Of a stretch of 60,000 nt of DNA, positions 11,835 to 23,554 are shown piece after piece. The first letter of the stretch is position 1. Each line of letters begins with the position of its first letter. The notes beneath the pieces are model-generated. The model was not told the DNA's origin. It searched no databases and worked only from the letters and a program-made list of their open reading frames with translations. Both the position numbers and the translations under genes were made by a program. Origin of the DNA: Owenia fusiformis (taxonomy: Eukaryota > Annelida > Polychaeta > Sabellida > Oweniidae); the NCBI GenBank assembly GCA_903813345.2, contig CAIIXF020000008.1, positions 28,276,005-28,336,004 of the forward strand. The letters are read 5' to 3'.

Positions 11835-13588
11835 TTAATCTGACTTCTGGGGGAACGACATGATAAATATTTTGTACAGGCTCAAACCAACACCAAATAT
11901 GGTAAGAGCCATGGTGCCTTGGAACAGCATTGTGTCACGTGTTCCCATCTTTTGCCACACTAGTTTGCCATCATCCCTCTGAAAATACATGATTTATAGT
12001 GTAAATTGAAACATTTACTGAGTTTATTTAAATTCAAGCTGAAAATTGTTTGAAAATGTTCCTTAATTAGCAAAATATACAGTGACACTATACGCTCATC
12101 CTCCAATTACAGGCCTTCAATATTGGTTATAGCAGGGGGAAAGAAGGAGGTACGGATTCTGGACACCTGCTTCGGAGGATGCTATCCGCTCTACACATTT
12201 TTATTAGATATAATTGACATGAAAAAAGATCATTAATTTTTAAGAAATTACAAATGGTTATAAACTGATGTGAATGCTGACTCAAAATACCAGTCATAAT
12301 ACAATGCAGTGATATTGTCAGAGCTATCAAATTATTCATGTTTTAAACTTTATATGTCAGTGAAAGTACAATGAACTTTGGCATACTTACACAGAAATGT
12401 TTCTGTAATTCCTGGAGTTTCTTGTATTTAGCATTGTTTGGTATTTGCCCTAAAGGCTGTGTGGACATGGCTCTTCGACTGAGAGTTGTCAATGCCTGAA
12501 AATTAACAAAATGTTCAAAATATGTTTGTCAAGTGATGTAAAAAGTAGTGTATCATTCTTCAGGGTTTCTAGTCACACGCTAAATTGTTTCCAGTGATTG
12601 ATAAGATTTACCTTTCAGTGCCTTTAGCAAAAGAAACAATGTGTCAGCTGATTCTGAAAGTCAGCTGTGTTGATAACCACTAAAATTGGCCAAAAATGTG
12701 GAGATGAACCCCCACAAGTACTTGTGTATTGAAATCTTGCAGCTGAAAATAAGCTAGATTTGTGGTTATTTAGATCAAATTCAGCTTTGTGTCAACTACT
12801 GACAACATTTTTCAACCCCAAGATTTCCATACACAAGTAGTTGTGGGTGTGATTTGAAAAATCAACCCCACGTTTTTGGGTACATCTACCTTTATCTGGT
12901 ACCAAGACCATCTCTTCGTTTTGGTCTTGCGCACCTACAAAAGACGCAGCTGTCTCAAACTGCAGCCAGTAGAGTGTACTTCAATATTTAAATCTTGATT
13001 CCATATTTATTGAGCAAACTTTTGCCTTTTAAAGAGCATTACTTGTGGTGAAATAAATGAATGCGTAGCTTAGGCGCCATAATAATTGTTTTTATACTAT
13101 GTAGTCCCTATTGTAGTCCCCTATTGTGTGCGCAAGACCAGAACGAAGAGATGATCATGGTACTAGATTAAGTAGACCTAGTAAAATACAGTCCATGAGA
13201 GTAAAAAGCAATAAAACAAACAGGGCTTCAGTTTATGATAAGCGTAGGAATAAGGTAAGGTGTAGCCTTCATGTAACCTGGTATATTTTGAACCATGCAA
13301 ACTGGAGTTCATCATGTAAACATCAAAGAGTGCTTCCGTTATTAAATTTCATTAATGGCCCCCCATTAATCAAGCAACAGATAACTGTATTTGATCTGCA
13401 TTACAACGGCTAAATTCAGCTAAAATCTCAAGGTCAAATCAGATTTTTATTTTCTGAACGTGCAAGATTTCAGTAAAGGTTCATACTCATATATTTCAAT
13501 ATTCTACCCATCAATCAATTTTATAACAAGAAAAAATATTTATTTTGATACATCCTGTTCTAACAACACTCACCCTGATACTCTTCAT
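11835..13588 (-). CDS. COX7A: Cytochrome c oxidase subunit 7A, mitochondrial; complete, three coding exons
   Basis: A small inner-membrane subunit of respiratory complex IV. Coding exons: 13574-13588 (MKSIR), 12391-12495 and 11835-11978, giving 87 residues. Joins are in phase: GTGAG donor after AGG, ATTTTCAG acceptor, donor TGT|GTAAGT, acceptor ATTTTCAG, TAA stop. The N-terminus (MKSIRALTTLSRRAMST) is basic and lacks acids, as expected of a mitochondrial presequence. The matrix segment contains YKKLQELQKHF. The end contains DDGKLVWQKMGTRDTMLFQG, then one membrane helix (TMALTIFGVGLSLYKIFIM) and SFPQKSD, close to the family's short C-terminal tail. Intron 1 carries an inverted-repeat element and a 12100-12180 repeat lies in intron 2. 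Confidence 0.93.
12896..13172. repeat. Inverted-repeat element in COX7A intron 1
   Basis: GGTACCAAGACCATCTCTTC and TTTTGGTCTTGCGCAC on the left are mirrored by GTGCGCAAGACCAGAACG and AAGAGATGATCATGGTAC on the right. Confidence 0.7.
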
Positions 13589-13889
13589 TGTGTCAATGTT
13601 TAAGAAAATAGAAAATACGAAATAATTTAAATATTTGATTTTTTTCAATCCAAGATGGCGTAGAGTACGAAAGAGGGCGCACCTCCCAACTTACACTGCA
13701 CGAAAACAAAGACTATGTTACTGCAACTGCCCGGGAGCGAAGCAATTTAAACACACTTGATTGTCTTCATAGTAACGCCATCTCAGTTTATTGCAGTATT
13801 GCCACCCGGTGGTGAATTGAACATTTTTAGTTCGCACTGCCTCATCGCTTTTTACATAATTTGACTCTTTTTTCAATTCGCTCACAGTT

Positions 13890-14330
13890 ATTATCACACG
13901 CCCCCCCCCCCCTAACACAAAATCCTGGATCCGCCCCTGGGGATATACTTATTTGAATGATACTTGTTTATAAGCCCCAGATCATCAAGTGATCGCCAAC
14001 GCCGGTGCCGATTGTCAACATGATAGTCTGACAGTCTGATATTGAAATGAGTTGGTCATAAAGGGTTTAAAGGTTACAGGGGCGGATCTAGGAACCAACA
14101 AGGCGGGGGGCAAATTTCAGGTCAGGGAAAAACAAGCACGAAAAGAATTTTGGGTCCCTAAAACCCAAAAGTGGGCCCAAATGAAATTTTGAGGTCCATT
14201 CTTGACCTGAAGTTTAAAAAATAAGGCCTTAAAAGGCCTAATAATGACCAAAAGGCCCACTTTTTGGGCCTTACGGCCTTTTTTCGGGCCCAATTTTTTT
14301 CTGGGCCCACCCTAGGGGGGAGGCTCAGTC
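13890..14330. repeat. C/G-run repeat region with GGGGCGGATC ends
   Basis: A poly-C run and AAAATCCTGGATCCGCCCC at 13920-13940 face CAGGGGCGGATCTAGGA at 14079. The following 200 bp is rich in GGGCCC-type words (GGCCTTAAAAGGCC, TTTTTGGGCC). It is probably a decayed element; class not recognised. The rest of 13600-15470 shows only AT-rich sequence and a short inverted repeat (GGGAGTTTAAGC at 14955 with its mirror near 15060). Confidence 0.5.
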
Positions 14331-15471
14331 GTCAGTTGAATTCGCGAATGTTACCTCTTGGATCAAATGAACGCAAAGGGTTATATTCATGTACATCCGT
14401 AATCTCCGGGTCGGGCAATCGATAAACAAATTTAGTCTTCATACAAATGTCTGATCCGGACACATGCAAATTAAGGCTTCAATGAAATTTGATGGTTAAC
14501 GCTGTTAAAGACAGATTTTAATGACAGTGACTATTTGTATATCGACAGTGAATATCATTTCAATTTCAAGTAATCAATTTCTGCATAATTCATTATCATA
14601 TCTTCAAAAGTAGTGTTTTAATATATTCATTGTTTTACTTTCATCATTAATATGCATTTTAAAACAATATATTGATGATCCTTCTTCAAAAGGCTTTATT
14701 CATTAGAATGCCTTTGTGAACGAGAGTCCTTTTCGACGGTATTCTCATGGAACAAGTCGCACTTGAATATAAGAATATTTGGTTTCACGATTACAGAAAA
14801 TAGCGTACTAGCAAATTGAATAAGGATAGCAAATAGAGGATATTCGACAATTCTGAAATCTTATTGTTCTTGTTTATTGAGATCAATATACAAAAGCTGC
14901 ATTTATATCAATACACAATTATTTCATCGCTTTTGAGTATATGTCAGTATATTTGGGAGTTTAAGCTTTCAATGTTTTTCACAACCTAAACGTGAACGGA
15001 AAATATTTAAGCGATGTATTTGTATGGGCGTATAGGTTGGCGTTTCGATTTTATATGCATGCTTAAACTCCCTAATATTGTGCTTTGGTGATTGGATTTA
15101 TTTTTGTCTCGTACGTCTCGTGAAATGTTTCGCTGAGCTTCGTTTTGTTTTGTTTTTGTTAATCAGTCGTCTGTGCTCATTGCTTTACTTATGTCGCTCT
15201 AGATCAATCATTTTGGGATGACTGAAGAATGTATTAGAAGTACGATAGTAAACGGCCTTAAGTATTCACATTAAATCAAGGTAACGTATAGAATAGCTAG
15301 CTTTTTGTAAAGAAGTATCTACCTTACAAGCCACCACTCTGTCGTAAGTATTATTTCAAATTCTATTATCTCAAACATCATTTGCTTGATTTTTAAGCGA
15401 TTTAAACGGTGTGCAACAGTCTTTTGATTTTTAACCACTTTTGAACTCCATTGAAAACAATTATATTTTAG

Positions 15472-16414
15472 AGATCCACACACAGTCTGAGGATAAACTT
15501 GACAAATACAATACAAATGAAGGTACACACAACGATATAAATGACGGTTCACCTGACAATACAAATGACGGTACACCCGAAAACACTAAGGGCGATTCAC
15601 TCGACGACACAAATGACGGTTCACCCGACAACACAAATGACGGTTCACCCGACAACACAAATGACGCTTCACCCGACAACACAAATGACGGTTCACCCGA
15701 CAACACAAATGACGGTTCACCTGACGATACAAATGACGGCTCGCCTGACAACACAAATGACGGTGCACTCGACAACACAAATGACGGTTCACCCGACAAC
15801 ACAAATGACGGTTCACCCGACAACACAAATGACGGTGCACTCGACAACACAAATGACGGTTCACCCGACAACACAAATGACGGTTCACCCTACAACACAA
15901 ATGATGGCACACCCCACAAATCAAATGACGGTTCACCCGACAATACAAATGACGGTGCATCCAACAATAATCATGATGGTAAACCCAACAATGAGCATGT
16001 TGACATAAATACTGAGTGGCTGATTGATGGTATTCCAAATGGTGGGTTTGGACATCCAAATGTTGACAGAATAATCCCTGATGAATACAGTGTCCCTACT
16101 AGAGGTAAGTCATCCGACCGTAACATAGTATTAAAACATCCCGATTATATGCCACAAAGAGTTAATTAGGATTTATAAAAGATTTTAAAACTTTATAAAA
16201 TAAACGATTTGTTTGTGCCGGGCTGAAAATTATTTTCTTTCAGGTTCCTTCCAAATGCAAGAACCAAATGGTGTCGGAGAAATACATGTACATGTCACTT
16301 CAAGGGGAATATACGAACCGCGGCAACCAATGGTAGAAACACTCTCCGAAGACTTAAGATTCGAAATCATTGACATGGACGAGCATAGTTACCCTTTAGC
16401 CCAAGGAACATCCG
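15472..16414 (+). CDS. Two exons of an unrecognised gene; the first is a DGSPDNTN repeat exon
   Basis: Exon 15472-16104 lies between TTATATTTTAG and GAG|GTAAGT and is a phase 1-1 exon of 633 nt. It encodes a short lead (EIHTQSEDKLDKYNTNEG), about 17 copies of an eight-residue acidic repeat (DGSPDNTN and variants DGALDNTN, DASPDNTN), and a unique end with WLIDGIPNGGFGHPNVD. Exon 16244-16414 (TTTCTTTCAG acceptor, CCG|GTAAGG donor, 171 nt, again phase 1-1) encodes GSFQMQEPNGVGEIHVHV through YPLAQGTS. Matching phases and good splice sites argue these belong together. Symmetric phase-1 exons are common in extracellular modular proteins. No family recognised; the start of the gene is not seen. Confidence 0.5.
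15541..15970 (+). repeat. 24-bp coding minisatellite, about 17 units
   Basis: The unit is ACAAATGACGGTTCACCCGA plus CAAC. Most units are identical or differ at one or two bases; first and last units are most diverged (ACTAAGGGCGATTCA; TCAAATGACGG). Because 24 is a multiple of three, expansion or contraction keeps the frame open. Other frames, including the antisense ones, are also open throughout. Confidence 0.95.
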
Positions 16415-16483
16415 GTAAGGTAACACTTGAATTGTAAAACTTGTTTAGAACTTTGAAAAAAGTACGTCTGCATAAGTTATTAA

Positions 16484-16975
16484 TGGAGAGGTTAAGCAAA
16501 TACGGTTTTTCAAAACGTATACGTAAACGCAAAGTACATTGAATCAACATAGGATTGTATCGCCTTAGTCTACTTCAGATACCCGTTCAACTTCAAAGTT
16601 GCGTGTTTAGAACGGGAGATTTAGAAATTTCACGTTGCTATCAACGGGAATCATTATACTCATGTCTGTTGAATACTATCCTTGCAATTTTGGTTTCGAT
16701 GCAGAGTATAATTCTTTCTGAAGAGGATGATGTATGTTACGCATGATTTAACTCCAATAATCTTACGAAACGAGCTCGTTTAAAATATGTATTAGAGAAC
16801 CAGCTATTGAACTTCATCAATGGGATACTATGTAATCATTACAAGCTATGGTGTAGTCTAAACAAACACTAGAGCTGAACGGCTATTTATGTGTGAACTC
16901 TACATGTATTTGTATAGGACCGATTGATACGTTTAAGTTGCGTTTTGGATTTTATACGGTAGCTTAACCTCTCCA
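16484..16975. repeat. Inverted-repeat element with GGAGAGGTTAAGC ends
   Basis: GGAGAGGTTAAGC with AATACGG just inside is mirrored by GCTTAACCTCTCC with an adjacent ATACGG; the inner ACGTAAACGCAAA also pairs with TTTAAGTTGCGTTT. About 490 bp, no coding capacity. Confidence 0.6.
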
Positions 16976-17167
16976 CTGTCTCGCACGGTATTATCACGTA
17001 TCTTTACATGGAACTGTGTCACGCGGCTAGTCTTTGCAATTGTTCGCTTGCTTATGCCCCAGTCACATCTGATCTCAACAGGCAGTGCGATGTAGATTTA
17101 CTATATCGATCTTTTGAAGCTACGGCCGCCGTACGGTCGCCTTGTAGCAAATATGACTAATTAATAA

Positions 17168-17585
17168 CGCAGATGCGAGAAGGTAGTTACTAGTTTTACC
17201 ACCAGGTGGTCGTTCGGGTCAGATATCATGGCGGGTAATAGTAGAAAGTTCCCTTTAACTTAAATTACATCTGTTTTAGTGGTTCAATTTTCAAAAACCT
17301 TTATGTATAGTTATGCAAATTAAAATATGTCCAGTAAAAGAATTTGTTAACATCAGTCCAATACAAGAAAAGGTATTTTGTGATTTTGTAACATGGGGTC
17401 TATGGGGGATCAACCCAAACTAGAAGTCACATTTTCAAAAAAAACTAAATTTTCAAAGTTGATAAACAATTTTCGAAACCATATTTCTAGATGTACTTTT
17501 ACATGTGCATTTCAAATATGACATTACTTTGACTGAATTTTGAATATTTAATGACCTATATCAAGATCATTTCTACTCGCATCTA
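17168..17585 (+). repeat. Dispersed 0.42-kb element with AGATGCGAG ends (copy 1)
   Basis: Matches 27470-27897 in order and orientation: GGTAGTTACxAxTTTxACCA, AGTTCCCTTxAACTT, ATGGGGTCTATGGGG, AGAAGTCACATTTTCAAA, TTTCTACTCGCATCT. The ends AGATGCGAG and CTCGCATCT are inverted, suggesting a non-autonomous DNA element. Confidence 0.75.
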
Positions 17586-17740
17586 GTCTATTACATCTCT
17601 ACATCACCATGTCACTCTTCTAGATCCAAGGAAGAAGTGTGCACAAACTCATCATCGATGTCAACCACAGAAACAAGGTTTGTTGACCCGTTCCCTCTCA
17701 TAAAATACACCCTATCTCTAATCTATAAATAGTACATATG

Positions 17741-18639
17741 ACGTGCACGGACCTGGGGACAATTCGGGAAATACGGGCTAATCTCAGCTTTAAGCGTTAA
17801 TATCTGCCTTATTTAAAAAGCTAACTATATGCATTATATATCATTTTGAAGTATTTTTTATTCGCATTTCACTGAAATTATTTTTCCTTGAAAAGTGTGA
17901 TTGGGTCTACCATATTTTTTAAGTTAAATGTACTCCGACATCGTCAAATACGCTGTAAGGCGTAACATTTCACGCTTACACGGTTCGTTGAAATCAGGAT
18001 AACTTTTGAAATACTGATCAGAATTTTACTAAAATTTCACATTTTATTCATTGAAACATGTGCTTTTATGACGTCGCAATTGCCTAGCGGCTACAGTTCA
18101 AATCGTCTTATATGAACGCTTTTAAGATTTTCAAAATTGTGTAAGGTTTTGAAGGCGAGGGAGACAAGCAATAAGTTTACCTTTATTTAACCTACTAATT
18201 TAGGTCTGATTTCAAAAAAAATTTAACTGCACAATATTGTCATGGCGAAATTTACAAAACAATAACCGATTTCTTTATTTTTCAAATAATAAGAGAATAA
18301 GAGTTGCTTTCAGAGACTTGAAAAAATGTAACGCATCGATTTTATACCACAAATCCCATACATATCAATTTTTACTAACGCCCCGAGTGGATTTCCTGAC
18401 CGTTTTTCAAAAATCAAAAACATTTGAGAAATATTGTCCTCGAGATCTTCTTGCTCTGTGAATTTCACCAGGATTGAATAAGAATAAAGTGTCTTATTTT
18501 TAGGTTGACTAAACTTGACAAAATGTAACGCTTGTCGTTTTTGACGTTATAATGCTGATTGCGCCCTATACTGGCCATTGTATTGTTATGGTTTTGACGC
18601 CATAATGTTACTCTAATTGTCCCCAGTTTCGTGCGACGT
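17741..18639. repeat. 0.9-kb element with GGGGACAATT-containing terminal inverted repeats
   Basis: ACGTGCACGGACCTGGGGAC, followed by AATT, pairs with AATTGTCCCCAGTTTCGTGC and GACGT at the right end. The right end lies only about 30 bp before the acceptor of the next candidate exon at 18673. Confidence 0.55.
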
Positions 18640-18672
18640 GTAACAACTTTTCCGTATTAAGAGTAGTTTTAG

Positions 18673-21130
18673 TTTCAATGGCCAACACGACCATGGGCAA
18701 ACAGGCGGTCGGAGCAGGGGGCGGTACTTTCTCTTACAACGGCCTCGTATTCACTGTATCATATTTCGATAGGGTGTTACTATGTTCGGTCCAGTGGAGT
18801 AAAGGTCAGGAGCAAACCATCATTTTGCCCAGAAGCGTGGACCTGGGGCAATGGGAACATTCTGAAACTCTGGAGTTTTGTGAGTCGATATTCCAACTCT
18901 ATGGCAGATGATAATACTGTGACAGAGGTCATGCATCCAAATAGTGGCGTTCACTTTATTCGCATTGACTTTGGCGACGACCTGGATGAGGTATTGCTTT
19001 GCATTGTCACACTTAGCCCATGTAGGGTCCCCGGGGTAGGGTCGCCGTTTGCCACCGTGTGAATACTTTAGGGCACAGCATGCATACACGGTGGGCAAAC
19101 AAATATTTTTAAAGATGGATATACCCCATCGGCCATTACGCATAGAATTAAAAAATTGAAAAAATGATGCCCAAAATAAGCCACCCGATTGCGAACCGTG
19201 AGCCTACACTGCAAGCGTGACTGCCATTTTACCCTCTTAGCATAACAGGATCACGGAAAACGACTTTGACATTAACCTTTTTGAAGATATCATAGCTCAA
19301 AAATGCACATTGTAGTTGAAAACATCACATTTTTAAAATAGAAAAATGTTACAGCATTACTTTTAATTTTGAGCATATCAAATCGCGTAAGGACTTCTAA
19401 GTGATCAATTTCTAAAGCATAATATAGTGACTAGTTATGCATAATTGTAAAAAGAGACTTTTGATGTGAAATGATTTTTCACAGACATAAAATCTGTGAT
19501 TCAAAATGGCTGCCTTAGCAACCTTTTTAAGAATTGCCAGTAGAGAAGAGACAGCATGCAGCTATAATTTCTGTAGCCTCAGTCAGATTTGATTTTCTCA
19601 AAATGAGGCTTTTTATAATAAGCCCAGACCGTTCTCGCTAGTGCCCCAAGACTAACATGCTACTTGCCAAGTGTTTTCCAGCAGGAAAGATGGGTTTCGA
19701 GCGGTTGTCTTGAAAAAGTCAGTCATGAAAGCTGCACTGCCACTGAACGTTGTACTTATAGTGACGGTAACTTCCAAGAGGGAGCTCAGGTAAGGGATAC
19801 GTTTAGAATAATAGAATCTACGTTTTTCATTGGTTAATGCAGTACCACGTGATCAAAAGTATCCAGCATACACTCCCCTCCATAAGTTTGGCAACCTTAG
19901 CTCCCCCATTGAACTATGATATCGATGGAATGTGGATTTTGGGATTGTAAATAGTAAATAAATCGCAGAGAATGATAAAATAAAAATTGCATTCTATGTT
20001 CGAACAATACATACGCGTTGCACTTTCAATGACTTTTGCAGGAATATATTGCCCTTGCCCTGTGGGCAATACATGCTGTAAAAATCATTGAAAGATGACC
20101 AGGTATTGCCCTCCGTAGTATGTGGGTCCCATTTGTATACAGGGTATCAATACGAACTAAGACGAATTTGCCTGAAGACAACATTCTCAATAAAACGGAT
20201 AGAACATTGAAGTACAGAGACTTGTTGCAAGACAATATATGCAGCTGGTTATTCAATGGGATCTTGGATACAGGGCATATTCTTAGGGAAATACAATATA
20301 TCTACCCGAGGGACCGTAGTGTGTATTTTGAATAATATGTTTAAAATACATCGTTATTTATTTAATGGGAGGTTTTGGATACAGGGTATATCCTGAGGGA
20401 AATACAATATATCTACCCGAGGGACCATAGTATGTATTTTGAATAGTATTATGTTTTAAATACAGCGTGGGGTTATGTATGGAAAACACTTACTCGACGC
20501 ATTGGAGAGTGGGAAAATCGCAACCAATGGTAAGGAAGCATAGTTTTTCGAAATTGAATGAAAAACCCGTAGATTTAAGATTTTAGAGTAATCAGTAACA
20601 AAATTGATGCCGTTTAGTCATTGGACGACTGAAAAAGTGATTGATAATAACCATTAGATACTCTTGTGCACCTAGAGGTTTGCGATGAAACCCACTCGTT
20701 ATAGCGCCCATGGGCGTTAAACAGAAAGATATTTTATAAGTACACTCTAAAGTTTTGGATGTGAAATAAGGTTGTAGATTGATACAGTTTTCTCCGGTCT
20801 CAAACATTTGCGTCCTTATAATTTTAAGTGCATTTGGGTGTTCTTTTGAAATATTTTTCTGTTTAACGCCCATGGGCGCTATAACGAGTGGGTTTACGCA
20901 AACCATATTTTCCCTCAGATGAAACAGGGGACGGTCCATACCGATACTGTATACAGCAAATCGATGACAAGGATTCTATACCAGTCTTTGAGACCAGGTT
21001 TGACGCCGATGCTTATAATCGTCATGAATCTTGGCGCACCATACTTCTAAACGATTTTGGCGATTGTGTCCTCAGCGGAGACATATCCAGCATGGATCCT
21101 TCTAGAATCTACCCAATCAAGTTTACGAAG
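18673..21130 (+). CDS. Three further candidate exons of the unrecognised + strand gene
   Basis: Candidate exon 18673-18990 (TAGTTTTAG acceptor, GAG|GTATTG donor) enters in phase 1 with VSMANTTMGKQAVGAGGG and YNGLVFTVSYFDRVLLCS. It leaves in a different frame with YSNSMADDNTVTEVMHPN and FIRIDFGDDLDE, so there is a frameshift or a missed tiny intron inside it. Exon 19685-19789 (TTTTCCAGCAG acceptor, CAG|GTAAGG donor, phase 0-0) encodes RWVSSGCLEKVSHESCTATE and RCTYSDGNFQEG, with four cysteines. Exon 20919-21130 (TTTTCCCTCAG acceptor, AAG|GTATTT donor, phase 1 to 0) encodes GPYRYCIQQIDDKDSIPVFE, then DAYNRHESWRTILLNDFGDC and SRIYPIKFTK. An exon linking phase 0 to 1 is missing between the last two. 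No family recognised. Confidence 0.38.
19025..19110. repeat. Short hairpin repeat, related to 35857-36035
   Basis: TCGCCGTTTGCCACCGTGTG faces ATACACGGTGGGCAAAC. The same CCACCGTGTG/CACGGTG words recur at 35857-36035, so both may be copies of one small element. Confidence 0.45.
20128..20460 (+). repeat. Imperfect tandem repeat of about 115 bp, MITE-derived
   Basis: GATACAGGGxATATxCTxAG, GGAAATACAATATATCTACC and CGAGGGACC occur in two successive copies (20265 and 20375). The same words occur at 38287-38429, where the full element with inverted ends is visible. Confidence 0.6.
20684..20900. repeat. MITE with CCCACTCGTTATAGCGCCCA ends, abutting a candidate exon
   Basis: Left CCCACTCGTTATAGCGCCCA, then TGGGCGTTAAACAGAAA, is mirrored exactly by TTTCTGTTTAACGCCCA and TGGGCGCTATAACGAGTGGG. 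The pairing continues outward (GGTTTGCG / CGCAAACC). Its right end is only about 15 bp from the splice acceptor at 20918. Confidence 0.85.
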
Positions 21131-21260
21131 GTATTTATTCTCAACCTGATAATGGGAATAAAGATAAAATATCGGCTAGTGTTCTGAGTAGCGAATATGT
21201 AACGTTCTGTGTTTATAAATGAATTAGTAGCGCAATTCTTCATCTGATATCGATGACCCG

Positions 21261-22073
21261 GTGACATTGGCAGATATCCATCCCCTTCTTCTTGATACGA
21301 GGAAATCCATAGATGTAATACACGATGATGTTAAATGTCTAAAGACCTCCATGGAGGCAGCATCTACAGAAATTCGTCACCTCAAGCAACAGGGGGAAAA
21401 AATGCGAGTCGATATCAAATCTCTCTATGACACTGTACACTCCCAACAACAACAAATCCTAGATTTGAAGATGCGCTCAATGAGAGACAATATTATCATA
21501 TATAACATCCCTGAAGAAGATGGAGAATCTTCTAGAGGAGAACGTAATCCCATTAAACTTCGGGACAAGATTGTAGGATTCATTCACGATCAAATGAAAC
21601 TAAAGGATAGTGAAATCCCCATAGCAACCACTGGCTTTGACCGTTTCCACAGAATTGGAAAGTACATCCCCCAAAATCGTGAAAATCCAGTTAAACCTCG
21701 CCCCATTGCGATTCACTTTAACAACCCCCATGCTAAAGATCTGCTGATGTTTAATGCGAAAAATCTCAAAGGCTCTGATTATGCTATACAACAGCAATAT
21801 CCTGATGAGATAAGGGAGCGTAGGAAGAAGCTAGTGCCGATAATGATAGAATCCAGGAGAGCCGGGGCATAAGCTGTCCTCAATGGTGACAAGTTGTACA
21901 TAAATAATGTCTTGTACACTGGTCCACTTACACCACCAAGTGCAAATATGCAAATTGCACCAAGTGCAAGTTCATCATTTACACCACCAGGTGGAAACAA
22001 GTCAGTTGCACCAAGTGCAAGTTCACCTACTATACAGGGTCCTAGTGCACTCACATTAACTGATCAACTCTAG
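21261..22073 (+). pseudogene. LINE ORF1: coiled coil plus RRM-like RNA-binding protein, with in-frame stop
   Basis: Such ORF1 proteins bind the element's RNA and act as chaperones in the ribonucleoprotein. A heptad-like region (IKSLYDTVHSQQQQILDLKM) is followed by NIIIYNIPEEDGES, a typical start of the LINE ORF1 RRM, then GFDRFHRIGKYIPQ and PRPIAIHFNNPHAKDLLMF. A TAA at 21870-21872 interrupts the frame right after ESRRAGA; beyond it the same frame continues with AVLNGDKLYINNVLYTG and a low-complexity tail with repeated PPSA/APSAS motifs to TAG at 22071-22073. The tail is made of repeated TGCACCAAGTGCAAGTTCA words. Confidence 0.75.
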
Positions 22074-22704
22074 TAATGTTCATTCTATTTGTATGACTCT
22101 AAATAGGATGTAAACTTTGACTACAAATGGTACATCCCAAACATTTTTCTGCAACCAGAAACTTTTTGGCAATTGTCCATTGCCTATGATTATAAGGTGG
22201 ACAATCCTAACATAAACACTGAGTTATTTTTACATTACAACCTATATTCACTCCATGCTATATTATTACAATATTGCAATATTGACATTGAGTTGAGTGG
22301 TTTTTGTTTTGTTTTGTTTTTTGTGAAAATGAATCACAGTGAATTTCCTTGGAGAACCCTTACAACTTGATAATAAAGTGACTTTACAATGACCTTACAA
22401 TTAAATTGTCTGTGATATTGTTAAAGGAAAGACTGTATTTTTCTCATTTCAACATGAATTCAAATTATTGTTCTTATTGTAAATTTGTTATGATAAACAG
22501 GAATTTGATGCCTGTTTCAGAGTTTTTTCCTTTCTTTGAGTGAATTTGGTAAACAGACAAATTGGTTGTTAGGGCCTTATATGGAAGTGTGATCTGAATA
22601 TTGGGCTTTATTAATGACCCTTGCCTAAAATGTAAGGTATCAAATAGTCATGTTTCTTTCAAAATAATGATTTTGGGAGAGGGAAATTAAATTTTGTATA
22701 TATA

Positions 22705-23554
22705 CACCCTATGCAGACAGAGCCTGTGGGAAATATTGGGTGCGGAGCAAATGAGCGGAGGGTGCGGAGCTAACGGTCATTTATGAATTTAAATTTGGGA
22801 TATTTCTGAAACTAAGCCGTTTTGAGACTTCAAATATACCAAGATATGTGTATTTGACACCAAATATCAATACAATTGTGAAAATAGTAGCGCAATTCAT
22901 TCTATAGCGACGCAGTGTGCCTTAAACCTTTCCCAGACCTATATCTTTTGAAATTATCCTTTTAATACTGAGTCCCCAGCATTCATGAAAAATGGTGTTC
23001 AAGGTACACTATCTATACAAATTATTTTTGCATCTTGGAAGCCAGGCAGTATCTGTGTGATTTTATAAAAATTCGGAATGTTTTTCAGATATGAGCCCCC
23101 TCTAAATATTGGGTGCGGAGCAGCTCCATAAACGTAGCTCCGCACCCAATATTTAGAGGGGGCTCATATCTGAAGAACATTTCCGAATTTTTATAAAATC
23201 ACACAGATACTGCCTGGCTTCCAAGATGCAAAAATAATTTGCATGGGTAGTGTATCTTGAACACCATTTTTTATGAATGCTGGGGACGCAGTATTAAAAG
23301 GATAGTCTCAAAATATATAGGTCTGGGAAATGTTTAAGGCATACTGCGTCGCTATTAAATGAATTGCACTACTATTTTCACAATTTTATTGGTATTTGGT
23401 GTCAAATACACATATCTTGGTATATTTGAAGTCCCAAAACGGCTTAGTTTCAGAAATATCCCAATTTTAAATTTAAAAATGACCGTTAGCTCCGCACCCT
23501 CCGCTCATTTGCGCCGCACCCAATATTTCCCACAGGCTCTGTCTGCATAGGGTG
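22705..23554. mobile_element. 850-bp foldback element nested in the LINE
   Basis: The two halves are nearly perfect inverted copies meeting around 23120-23140. Outer ends are CACCCTATGCAGACAGAGCC and its complement; inner ends are AAATATTGGGTGCGGAGC and GCTCCGCACCCAATATTT with about 16 bp between. ATATATA lies directly outside both ends (22698-22704, 23555-23561), a likely target duplication. No coding frame. The insertion lies between ORF1 and ORF2, so it is younger than the LINE copy. Confidence 0.88.

Noticed and set aside
15541-15970. CRISPR-like array
   Set aside because: There are no unique spacers, and the context is eukaryotic and coding.
15461-16059. Long open frames on the minus strand and in another + frame across the 24-bp minisatellite
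   Set aside because: A repeat whose unit is a multiple of three stays open in any frame lacking a stop within one unit; only the DGSPDNTN frame connects to matching splice sites.
18673-18990. A pore-forming (actinoporin-like) domain
   Set aside because: A vague resemblance around a YSN motif, but the aromatic and phosphocholine-site pattern of that family is not there.
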